Assembly: GCF_002812485.1 (NCBI RefSeq)
Contig: NZ_CP025003.1
Coordinates: forward strand, 2,418,001-2,482,000
Direction of reading: 5' to 3'
Length of the DNA: 64,000 bases
DNA from: Dickeya fangzhongdai
Lineage (GTDB): Bacteria; Pseudomonadota; Gammaproteobacteria; Enterobacterales; Enterobacteriaceae
Shown here: piece by piece, positions 29,477 through 37,023 of the stretch
Numbering within the stretch: the stretch's first letter is position 1
Layout: every line of letters starts with the position of its first letter
Position numbers and translations under genes: made by a program
The notes under the pieces: generated by a model
The model's input: only the letters and a program-made list of their open reading frames with translations
Told to the model about the DNA's origin: nothing
The model's database searches: none

Positions 29477-30349
29477 GTGCCAGACGAGTTGCCGGTATCA
29501 CCGACGTTTCCCCTGTATGATCTGCACAGCCACACCACGGCTTCCGACGGTTTGCTGACGCCAACCGAGCTGGTGCAGCGCGCGGTGAGCATGCGCGTCA
29601 GCGTGCTGGCGATCACCGATCACGACACTACCGCGGCGCTGGATGAGGCGCAGACCGCTATTCAGCAGCAGGCGCTGCCGTTGCGGTTGATTTCCGGCGT
29701 CGAGATTTCCACCGTGTGGGAAAACCATGAGATCCATATCGTCGGGCTGGGGCTGGATTGCCGACATCCGGCGCTGACGTCATTACTGCAACAGCAGGTG
29801 CAGTACCGCGAGCAGCGGGCCGTGCAGATTGCGCAGCGGCTGGAAAAGGCGCTGATTCCGGATGCGCTGGCGGGGGCGTCCCGGCTGGCGGAAGGCGGCA
29901 TGATAACGCGCGGGCATTTCGCGCGTTATCTGGTGGAATTAGGGAAAGCCGCCACGGTGGCGCAGGTGTTCAAAAAGTACCTGGCTAAAGGGAAAACCGG
30001 TTATGTGCCGCCGCAGTGGTGTACAATACAGCAAGCCGTGGACGCTATCCGCCAGTCGGGCGGGGTCGCGGTGCTGGCGCATCCCGGCCGTTATGACCTG
30101 ACCGCCAAGTGGCTGAAACGGTTGATCGGGCATTTTGCCGGGTGCGGCGGAGAAGCGATGGAAATAGCCCAGTGTCAACAGGCGCCGGACGAGCGTTCGC
30201 ATTTGGCGCGTTATGCGCAGGATTACCATTTGCTGGGGTCGCAGGGTTCGGATTTTCATCAGCCCTGCGCCTGGATAGAACTGGGACGAAAATTGTGGCT
30301 GCCCGCCGGCGTGGATCCGGTCTGGCAACATCCGGCGTTGGCCGATTAA
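29477..30349 (+). CDS. rnm: RNase AM (5'-3' exoribonuclease, PHP domain)
   Basis: PHP-domain phosphoesterase (YciV/TrpH) that trims short 5' extensions from rRNA 5' ends in E. coli. The 290 residues have metal-binding motifs DLHSHTTASDG (about 14-24), ITDHDT, an HIVGLGLD segment and a C-terminal GSDFH. E. coli Rnm has 293. The start is a GTG at 29477 behind AGAGA at good spacing; no ATG fits the family N-terminus. Divergent from the trp operon as in E. coli, followed by yciO after 88 bp. Confidence 0.95.
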   Translation: MPDELPVSPTFPLYDLHSHTTASDGLLTPTELVQRAVSMRVSVLAITDHDTTAALDEAQTAIQQQALPLRLISGVEISTVWENHEIHIVGLGLDCRHPALTSLLQQQVQYREQRAVQIAQRLEKALIPDALAGASRLAEGGMITRGHFARYLVELGKAATVAQVFKKYLAKGKTGYVPPQWCTIQQAVDAIRQSGGVAVLAHPGRYDLTAKWLKRLIGHFAGCGGEAMEIAQCQQAPDERSHLARYAQDYHLLGSQGSDFHQPCAWIELGRKLWLPAGVDPVWQHPALAD

Positions 30350-30437
30350 ACCCCAGATATCACGACAGCATTCGTTCAACCCGTTATGGCGGTGTCGCCT
30401 GACGGGGTGTACGTTTTCAGAAGGCAGAGGACGTAGC

Positions 30438-31058
30438 ATGAGTCAGTTTTTCTATATTCACCCGCAGAACCCGCAACCGCGGCTGATCAACCAGACGGTG
30501 GAAATCCTGCACAAAAGCGGGGTAATTGTGTACCCCACCGATTCAGGGTACGCGCTAGGGTGCATGCTGGAGGATAAAGCGGCGATGGAGCGCATCTGCC
30601 GCATTCGTGATCTGGATCAGAACCATAACTTCACCCTGATGTGCCGCGATCTGTCGGAGTTATCTTCTTACGCCTATGTGGATAACGCCGCGTTCCGGTT
30701 GATCAAGAATAATACCCCCGGCAATTACACCTTCATTCTCAAAGCGACTAAGGAAGTGCCGCGTCGCCTGATGAATGAGAAACGCAAAACCATCGGCATG
30801 CGCGTGCCGTCCAATCCGATTGCGCTGGAATTGCTGGCGGCGTTGAATGAGCCGCTGATGTCGACCACGCTGATGTTGCCGGGCAACGATTTCGCCGAGT
30901 CCGATCCGGAAGAAATTCAGGAACAACTGGGCAAACGGGTGGATTTGGTCATTCACGGCGGTTTTCTGGGGCAACAGCCCACTACGGTTATCGATCTGAC
31001 CGAATCCGTGCCGGTGGTGGTGCGCGAAGGCACCGGCGATGTGACGCCATTTCTGTAA
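30438..31058 (+). CDS. yciO: YciO, Sua5/YrdC-family protein
   Basis: 206-residue cytosolic protein of the YrdC/Sua5 fold used for threonylcarbamoyl-adenylate formation in tRNA modification; YciO itself has only weak or unclear activity. Conserved segments are YPTDSGYALGCML (about 33-45), KNNTPGNYTFILKAT and RKTIGMRVPSNPI. Length equals E. coli YciO. AGAGGA precedes the ATG. Probably co-transcribed with rnm, with a hairpin after its stop. Confidence 0.96.
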   Translation: MSQFFYIHPQNPQPRLINQTVEILHKSGVIVYPTDSGYALGCMLEDKAAMERICRIRDLDQNHNFTLMCRDLSELSSYAYVDNAAFRLIKNNTPGNYTFILKATKEVPRRLMNEKRKTIGMRVPSNPIALELLAALNEPLMSTTLMLPGNDFAESDPEEIQEQLGKRVDLVIHGGFLGQQPTTVIDLTESVPVVVREGTGDVTPFL

Positions 31059-31062
31059 CGCA

Positions 31063-31083
31063 GAAACGCCGTAATGGCGTTTC
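31063..31083 (+). terminator. Hairpin after yciO
   Basis: 8-bp stem GAAACGCC / GGCGTTTC with loop GTAAT starts 4 bp past the yciO stop. No long U-tract follows, so termination may be partial. Confidence 0.6.
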
Positions 31084-31154
31084 CCAACGCGTATTCATGG
31101 CCGCTAACATTTGGCATACAAACGGCACAAATCAGGGTATAATCGCGAAAATAT

Positions 31155-31186
31155 GCGTTAACTCTTTATTTTTCATGAGTTAACGC
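31155..31186. repeat. Perfect 10-bp inverted repeat upstream of rluB
   Basis: GCGTTAACTC (31155-31164) and GAGTTAACGC (31177-31186) are perfect inverted copies separated by 12 AT-rich bases. It lies 60-90 bp before the rluB start and could be a 5'-UTR hairpin or a two-site operator. Confidence 0.8.
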
Positions 31187-31246
31187 GATTTCTGGTCATC
31201 ATGACATTCCCCCCGACGCCTGTGAAGGCGACACAGAGGTTGCTCA

Positions 31247-32137
31247 ATGAGCGAAAAGCTACAGAAAGTGCTGGCGCGTGCAGGGCACGGTTCACGCCGC
31301 GAAATTGAAAGTATGATTGAAGCCGGGCGCATTAGCGTTGACGGCAAGATTGCCACGCTGGGGGACCGCGTTGAGGTTACCCGGGCGACCAAAATTCGTA
31401 TTGACGGGCATGTGGTGTCGGTGCGCGAAACCGAAGAAGCCGTGTGCCGTGTGCTGATGTATTACAAGCCGGAAGGGGAACTCTGTACCCGCAGCGACCC
31501 GGAAGGGCGGCCAACGGTATTTGACCGTCTGCCGCGAATTCAGGGATACCGCTGGGTAGCGGTAGGGCGTCTGGATGTGAATACCTCCGGCCTGTTGCTG
31601 TTCACGACTGACGGCGAGCTGGCGAATCGCCTGATGCACCCCAGCCGTGAAGTGGAACGTGAGTATGCCGTGCGCGTGTTCGGCGAAGTGGGCGATGACA
31701 AAATTCGTCAACTGAGTAAAGGCGTACAACTGGAAGACGGTCCGGCGGCGTTCCGCTCGATCCGCTATCAGGGGGGCGAAGGGTTGAACCAGTGGTACAA
31801 CGTGACCCTGACCGAAGGCCGCAACCGCGAAGTGCGTCGTTTGTGGGAAGCGGTCGACGTGCAGGTTAGCCGGCTGATTCGCGTGCGCTACGGCGACATT
31901 CAGTTGCCGAAAGGATTGCCGCGCGGCGGCTGGATGGAGATGGGCCTGACCGACGTCAACTACCTGCGTGAACTGGTGCAACTGACGCCGGAAACGGTCA
32001 GCAAATTGCCGGTGGAGCGTGAGCGGCGCCGGGTGAAAGCCAATCAGATCCGCCGTGCGGTGAAACGTCACAGCCAGGTGGGCGTCAGTAACCGCCCGGC
32101 CGCCGGCCGCCGTAGCGCGCCGAAGCGTAACGGTTAA
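31247..32137 (+). CDS. rluB: 23S rRNA pseudouridine(2605) synthase RluB
   Basis: Isomerises a uridine in helix 90 region of 23S rRNA. The 296 residues have an N-terminal S4 RNA-binding domain ([21 protein letters not shown], residues 4-60) and an RsuA-family catalytic domain with the catalytic Asp in [13 protein letters not shown]. The C-terminal tail is Arg/Ala-rich, as in E. coli RluB (291). GAGG precedes the ATG. It converges on btuR. Confidence 0.97.
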   Translation: MSEKLQKVLARAGHGSRREIESMIEAGRISVDGKIATLGDRVEVTRATKIRIDGHVVSVRETEEAVCRVLMYYKPEGELCTRSDPEGRPTVFDRLPRIQGYRWVAVGRLDVNTSGLLLFTTDGELANRLMHPSREVEREYAVRVFGEVGDDKIRQLSKGVQLEDGPAAFRSIRYQGGEGLNQWYNVTLTEGRNREVRRLWEAVDVQVSRLIRVRYGDIQLPKGLPRGGWMEMGLTDVNYLRELVQLTPETVSKLPVERERRRVKANQIRRAVKRHSQVGVSNRPAAGRRSAPKRNG

Positions 32138-32149
32138 CCCGTCTGTTTA

Positions 32150-32182
32150 ACGCTGCGCCGCTGGTGCAGCGTCGTCCTGTTT
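32150..32182 (+). terminator. Probable terminator after rluB
   Basis: Imperfect stem ACGCTGC / GCAGCGT (32150-32156 with 32166-32172) with a short inner CC/GG pair, followed by CGTCCTGTTTTATCC. Lies 13 bp after the rluB stop. Confidence 0.55.
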
Positions 32183-32186
32183 TATC

Positions 32187-32777
32187 CTACCAGTCAATAC
32201 CTTGCTGAGCCTGAATGCCGGCATCAAAGGCGTGCTTCACAGGGCGCATTTCCGTCACCGTATCCGCCAGTTCCAGTACATCACGATGGCAGCCGCGGCC
32301 GGTAATGATAACGCTCTGGTGCGCCGGGCGCTGTTGCAGGGCGGTAATCACGTCATCCAGCGGTAAATAGTCGTAGCTGATCATGTAGGTCAACTCGTCG
32401 AGCACCACCAGATCGAGCGAGTCATCCGCCAGCATACGTAATCCATGCTGCCAGACACCTCTGGCCGCATCGGTGTCGGTCTGACGATTTTGGGTTTCCC
32501 AGGTAAAACCGGTCGCCATCACCTGAAATTCCACCCCGTGCTGTTGCAGCAGATTTTTCTCGCCGTTTGGCCATTCGCCTTTGATGAACTGGATCACGCC
32601 GGCTTTCAGACCGTGGCCCACCGCCCGGGTTACGGTGCCGAAGGCTGCGGTGGTCTTGCCTTTGCCGTTGCCGGTAAACACCATCACTATGCCGCGCACG
32701 TCAGTGGCGGCGGCGATGCGGGCGTCTACTTTTTCCTTCAGCCGTTGCTGTCGTTGCTGATGGCGATCGTCGCTCAT
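32187..32777 (-). CDS. btuR: Cob(I)alamin / cob(I)yrinic acid a,c-diamide adenosyltransferase
   Basis: Transfers the adenosyl group of ATP to cob(I)alamin in coenzyme B12 formation or salvage. 196 residues, equal to E. coli BtuR. The modified P-loop FTGNGKGKTTAAFG (about 34-47) and VVLDELTYMISYDYL are diagnostic for the CobA/BtuR family. It lies 21 bp after yciK on the same strand and is probably co-transcribed, as in E. coli. Confidence 0.97.
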   Translation of the reverse strand: MSDDRHQQRQQRLKEKVDARIAAATDVRGIVMVFTGNGKGKTTAAFGTVTRAVGHGLKAGVIQFIKGEWPNGEKNLLQQHGVEFQVMATGFTWETQNRQTDTDAARGVWQHGLRMLADDSLDLVVLDELTYMISYDYLPLDDVITALQQRPAHQSVIITGRGCHRDVLELADTVTEMRPVKHAFDAGIQAQQGIDW

Positions 32778-32798
32778 GCGTCGGTATCCTTTGCTTAA

Positions 32799-33560
32799 TC
32801 ACTCGGCCAGGCCGGGCTTGCGGCCGGGTTGGGCATCGAAACTCATGCCGGTTTTGCGACGGCTGTCATCCCCCATTAAATACAGGTAAAGCGGCATGAT
32901 GTCGGCCGGGGTTTTGAGTTTATTCGGATCTTCATCGGGAAACGCGGCGGCACGCATTGACGTGCGGGTACCGCCCGGATTGATGCAGTTGACCCTTAGG
33001 TTGCGGTTGCGGTATTCCTCGGCCAGTACCTGCATCATGCCTTCGGTGGCGAATTTGGATACCGAGTAGGCGCCCCAGTTGGCGCGCCCCTGACGGCCGA
33101 CGCTGGAGCTGGTGAAAATCAGCGACGGACTGGCTGATTTCAGCAACAACGGCAACAGCGCCTGCGTCAGCATAAAGGTCGCGTTAACGTTGACTTGCAT
33201 CACCTGATGCCAGACGGTGGCGGATTGTTCTTCCATCGGCACGACGTCACCCAGCAGACCGGCATTATGCAATACGCCGTCCAGCCGCGGCAGCGCCTGG
33301 CCGAGCTGCCCGGCGATCTGTATGAAATCATGATGGCTGGCGGTCAGCATATCGCAGGGAATCAGATAACTGTGGACGCCGCATTCCTGCAGGATCTGTT
33401 GTTCCACCTCCTGCAGTTTGCTCTCTGTGCGCCCCAGCAACACCAGTTTCGCACCGTGGCGCGCGTAGGTCAGCGCCGCTTCGCGGCCAATGCCGTCACC
33501 GGCGCCGGTGACCAGAATGATACGGTGTTGCAGCAGGTCATGCTTGGGTTGGTAATGCAA
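32799..33560 (-). CDS. yciK: Short-chain dehydrogenase YciK
   Basis: 253-residue NAD(P)-dependent oxidoreductase of the SDR family; physiological substrate unknown. The cofactor loop TGAGDGIG (about 18-25), NAG in LHNAGLLGD, and the catalytic Ser-Tyr-Lys in FTSSSVGRQGRANWGAYSVSK are intact. The start codon is TTG at 33560: the family N-terminus MHYQPKHDLL begins exactly there and an AGAGGA lies seven bases upstream, while no ATG is available nearby. Upstream partner of btuR; divergent from sohB. Confidence 0.95.
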   Translation of the reverse strand: MHYQPKHDLLQHRIILVTGAGDGIGREAALTYARHGAKLVLLGRTESKLQEVEQQILQECGVHSYLIPCDMLTASHHDFIQIAGQLGQALPRLDGVLHNAGLLGDVVPMEEQSATVWHQVMQVNVNATFMLTQALLPLLLKSASPSLIFTSSSVGRQGRANWGAYSVSKFATEGMMQVLAEEYRNRNLRVNCINPGGTRTSMRAAAFPDEDPNKLKTPADIMPLYLYLMGDDSRRKTGMSFDAQPGRKPGLAE

Positions 33561-33842
33561 AACGGTGTCCTCTGGCTGTCATCATCCGGGGATGATGAGG
33601 TGTTTCCGAAAAAGCCATAATGGGTGTTTTATGCCTGAAACAATAGGTGTTTTCAATCAGAAGGTCCGGTTTTCTCACAGTTTGTGCGGTAAAAAGCAGC
33701 GGAAAGTACGATTTATGTATGAAGATCATCGCCATTGCGTCCGTCATACGTTAGGTTAGAAGTTCGGCGCGCCGCGCTGGAACCGTAATGGTTGTTGAAG
33801 AATCAACGTCATATATCACATTGGTCAATGAAGGCGGTATTT

Positions 33843-34889
33843 GTGGAATTACTTTCTCAGTATGGTTTATTCCTGGCAAAAGTCGTCACCCTTGTCGTCG
33901 CCATCGGCGCATTGGTGGTGCTGACAGTCGGTATGACGCAGCGTAAACGCCATCGAAAGGGCGAACTGCAGGTGATTAATCTGGGCGAACAATACCGCGA
34001 AATGCGGCAGGAGATGCAGTCCGCCGCCATGAGCGATACCGCGCGCAGCCTGCTGGAGAAAAAGCAGAAGAAAGAAGAAAAGGAAACCGCCAAACAAGAG
34101 AAGAAACGCGCCAAACGGGGGGAAGAGAAATCCGCTCGTTCGTGTTTGTATGTGCTCGATTTTAACGGCAGCATGGATGCCGGTGAGGTGAGTTCGCTGC
34201 GTGAAGAAGTGTCCGCAGTGCTGGCGGTGGCCCGGCCGGAGGATGAAGTGTTGTTGCGTCTGGAAAGCCCCGGCGGTGTGGTGCACGGCTACGGGCTGGC
34301 GGCTTCGCAACTGCAGCGGTTTCGTCAGCGCGGCATCCGCCTGACGGTGGCGGTAGACAAGGTGGCGGCCAGCGGCGGCTATATGATGGCGTGCGTAGCG
34401 GATCGCATTGTGGCGGCGCCGTTCGCCATTGTCGGGTCGATTGGCGTGGTGGCGCAAATCCCCAACTTCAACCGGCTGCTGAAAAGCAAAGATATCGATG
34501 TGGAACTGCATACTGCGGGTCAGTACAAACGTACCCTGACGTTGTTCGGCGAAAATACCGAAGAAGGCCGGGAGAAGTTTCGCGAGGAATTGAATGAAAC
34601 GCACCTGCTGTTCAAACAGTTTGTCAGCGAGATGCGCCCGTCGCTGGATATTGAGTCGGTTGCTACCGGCGAGCACTGGTTCGGCACGCAGGCCAGAGCG
34701 ATGGGGCTGGTGGATGCTATCGGCACCAGCGACGATCTGCTGATCGCGGAAATGGAAAACCACGAAGTGCTGGCCGTGCGCTATACCCGCCGCAAACGTC
34801 TATTGGACCGCCTTACCGGCAGCACCGGCGATGCTCTGGAGCGCCTGATGCTGCGCTGGTGGCAGCGGGGCAGTAACCCTCAGTTGTAA
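33843..34889 (+). CDS. sohB: Inner-membrane S49 peptidase SohB
   Basis: Signal-peptide-peptidase-like protease of family S49. The 348 residues have an N-terminal membrane anchor (about 8-32), a charged Lys/Glu-rich linker (about 60-95) and a protease domain with nucleophile Ser in KVAASGGYMMACVAD and base Lys in TAGQYKRTLT. E. coli SohB has 349. The frame is open from 33792, with an ATG at 33828, but the GTG at 33843 follows GAAGGCGG and gives the family start VELLSQYGLFLAK; the start is therefore the least certain part. Confidence 0.95.
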   Translation: MELLSQYGLFLAKVVTLVVAIGALVVLTVGMTQRKRHRKGELQVINLGEQYREMRQEMQSAAMSDTARSLLEKKQKKEEKETAKQEKKRAKRGEEKSARSCLYVLDFNGSMDAGEVSSLREEVSAVLAVARPEDEVLLRLESPGGVVHGYGLAASQLQRFRQRGIRLTVAVDKVAASGGYMMACVADRIVAAPFAIVGSIGVVAQIPNFNRLLKSKDIDVELHTAGQYKRTLTLFGENTEEGREKFREELNETHLLFKQFVSEMRPSLDIESVATGEHWFGTQARAMGLVDAIGTSDDLLIAEMENHEVLAVRYTRRKRLLDRLTGSTGDALERLMLRWWQRGSNPQL

Positions 34890-35243
34890 TTCACCTTAGT
34901 GTTTAAACCCCCGCCTGTCCGCGCTGAGCAATGCCATACGCATATTAGCGGCCGGATAGGTGGGTAAACCGGTTCCTGTAATGTAATCGCCACTCTCCAT
35001 CTCTCAGGCTCTAAACCTGATTGTTGAACGCCAGGTTCCCATCCATCACGATTATTTCCCACCCTTCCGTCATTAAGACGCTATTTTTACCGTCACTCCT
35101 ATCCATAGCCATGCATGCTGCGGACTATGGATTTTTATTTTTTGGGGTTTCTTGAAATAGCGCATTCCATTTATATCAATGTGCGGGCGATTTCTATTTC
35201 CAAATCAGAATATACACACTAATAATGTGTGTTTTATTCAGAG
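34890..35243. other. sohB downstream intergenic region
   Basis: About 350 bp between convergent sohB and the secreted-protein gene. The right half is AT-rich. No gene or RNA is seen. Confidence 0.5.
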
Positions 35244-35268
35244 TGAACGGCCCGAATCGGGCCGTTCA
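35244..35268 (-). terminator. Terminator-like hairpin of the secreted-protein gene
   Basis: Perfect 11-bp stem TGAACGGCCCG / CGGGCCGTTCA with a three-base loop, 9 bp past the stop codon. The minus-strand tail is CTCTGAATAAAAC, without a clear U-run. Confidence 0.7.
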
Positions 35269-35277
35269 GATGGCGAA

Positions 35278-35871
35278 TTAATTAATATAGATCTGTGTGA
35301 ATAATGTATTTCTCGGCGCGTTGGTGGATGTGTCCTGGAATTTAAACTGACCGTTATCAGTCCCATCCAGATTGTAATAACGCATCCAGCCAACAACGGT
35401 ATATCCGGCCGGGCAAGGGAAGGTATATTGATTCCCGACAATACAAATGGCGTCACTTTGATAATTAGCCGAACGAGGCAATGCGCCGCCATTCATCCAG
35501 GCAACGGGGTTGCTGCCGTAACCAATTTCCTGCACCACGACTCTGAGCTGGGCGCCGCCGTGGTCACAGGTAGTTGAGAACTGACCAACAGACGTCATGT
35601 ATTCCCAGCCGCAGGTTGATGAACCGACCGCATACACGGCGACCCGTGACAACGCCGGAGCGGGGGCCCGCAAGGCGCCAGAGGTGGAGGCGCGGGATGT
35701 GTCTTTGGCCGCAGACAGCGGGCTGTTGTTTTCCAGTGAATCAAACGCCGACATACCTAATTCGACCGGCGGGCCTGCTTCATCGGTAGTATTGATGGTT
35801 TGCGAATAGCCAGCGTGGCTAAAAATTGCTGCGAGTGACAATAGCAAAGGCAATCCAAATTGCTTTTTCAT
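35278..35871 (-). CDS. Secreted four-cysteine protein (DUF4879/YolA-like, putative)
   Basis: 197-residue exported protein of unknown function. A Sec signal peptide (MKKQFGLPLLLSLAAIFSHAG) is followed by a low-complexity linker to about residue 72, then a compact domain with four cysteines (87, 102, 143, 153), enough for two disulfides. Segments SRVAVYAVGSSTCGWEY, GYGSNPVAWMNGG and VVGWMRYYNLDG recall, from memory, the DUF4879 domain of the secreted Bacillus protein YolA; a search is required to confirm this. Its promoter DNA is very AT-rich and the gene interrupts the E. coli order sohB-yciN, so it is a likely transferred gene. In a plant pathogen it could be a type II secretion substrate (inference). 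Confidence 0.72.
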   Translation of the reverse strand: MKKQFGLPLLLSLAAIFSHAGYSQTINTTDEAGPPVELGMSAFDSLENNSPLSAAKDTSRASTSGALRAPAPALSRVAVYAVGSSTCGWEYMTSVGQFSTTCDHGGAQLRVVVQEIGYGSNPVAWMNGGALPRSANYQSDAICIVGNQYTFPCPAGYTVVGWMRYYNLDGTDNGQFKFQDTSTNAPRNTLFTQIYIN

Positions 35872-36312
35872 AACACTCTCCGTAAATGTTTTTTAATTAA
35901 TGCCTGGGTGGCATCGGTGGCGAGTATAAATAACGATATTTGGTTTGTAAATAAATTGAAAAATTTGTTTTTAATTGTTTTGATTTTGTTTTGTGAAATT
36001 AATCTATTTGAAATGATATTTTTTAAAATCAAGGGGGATATATTTATTAAAAAATAGTTTCGTTGATTATTTTAAGTCATGCATGAGCCCATGCTGACGG
36101 CGTTTTCCATCCAAACATCATGCGGGCGGCCTGATATCAACCTAATCGTTGGGAGGAGATAAAATAGAAGCATGCGTGGCGGATAGGGCGTTCAGACAAT
36201 CAGAATGATCGAAGTGCACAATAGCGGAGTCACGCTGTGATCCTTGCTCTGCATCAGAGGGTACGCCGGGAGCGGCCCGCATCAGCAGGTAGCGCCCGGC
36301 GGGATTCCGGTG
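35872..36312. other. AT-rich region upstream of the secreted-protein gene
   Basis: About 440 bp. From 35880 to about 36060 it is extremely AT-rich with long T and A runs, unlike the rest of the window, as expected for xenogeneic DNA bound by H-NS. From 36070 to 36312 composition returns to normal, and a GGGAGGAG at 36150 leads into no credible frame. No RNA gene was recognised. Confidence 0.6.
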
Positions 36313-36582
36313 TTAATCGATTAACTGGTATTTTTCCGACAAAACGTGCGCCAGGTGTTTGAACATATTGAACACCGCCGTGGTCTTGTGCGTCGGCAAT
36401 CCATCGCTGTCGAGAAAGTATTCGCCACGAAACACCAGCACGCCACTCTTTTGTTCTACCGCATTGGCTACCATGCCGTGCAGGTAGTCTTCGTGGTTTT
36501 TAATCAGTGTGTTGGCTTCCAGCAGCAGAGCCTCGCGACCAATTGGCGTTTTTTCTTCATTTATGTGTGTAAAACCAGACAT
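36313..36582 (-). CDS. yciN: YciN, DUF2498 protein
   Basis: 89-residue small cytosolic protein. The C-terminal half ([20 protein letters not shown] followed by [18 protein letters not shown]) is nearly identical to E. coli YciN (83 residues). Function unknown. The frame is open six codons further, but the ATG at 36582 follows AGGAGAA at ten bases. It lies divergent from topA, as in E. coli. Confidence 0.93.
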   Translation of the reverse strand: MSGFTHINEEKTPIGREALLLEANTLIKNHEDYLHGMVANAVEQKSGVLVFRGEYFLDSDGLPTHKTTAVFNMFKHLAHVLSEKYQLID

Positions 36583-37023
36583 GGGATTGTTCTCCTGCAA
36601 ATAACCCTTGTTTTGCTGGCGCTATTGTACCGCCTGAACGGAATTTATCGCAAACTGACTGATTTTTAGTCGCCTGTTTGCCGATAAACACGAGAGTAAC
36701 GATTGGCGAAAACGGGTTTTACATGCTAATTAGGTTGCGTGGTGTTATTTATCAGGTAGAGTGTGGGATTTTGCATCGTCAAGCGGAATAATTGCTTTGC
36801 GCCGGGACGGAACCGGTTACCGCAAAGGGCGGTGCAGTAAATGAATAATCCTGAATGATCATAGGGTTGCGACGCGGTGAGTGCGTGCGGCGCGCCGTCG
36901 ACGCACCAACAGAACGATTTTCCCGCAACCATGATGGTTCAGGCTACGCCGGCTGGAAAGCCAGAGCGAATAACTGAGAAAATTTCTTCTTTTTTCAAAG
37001 AATTCAGTAGGTAACAATATATT
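36583..37023. other. yciN-topA divergent intergenic region
   Basis: About 440 bp that must carry the yciN and topA promoters; in E. coli topA has several supercoiling-sensitive promoters in the same place. The last 60 bp are AT-rich with a TCTTCTTTTTTC run. I cannot assign individual promoters by eye. Confidence 0.5.
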
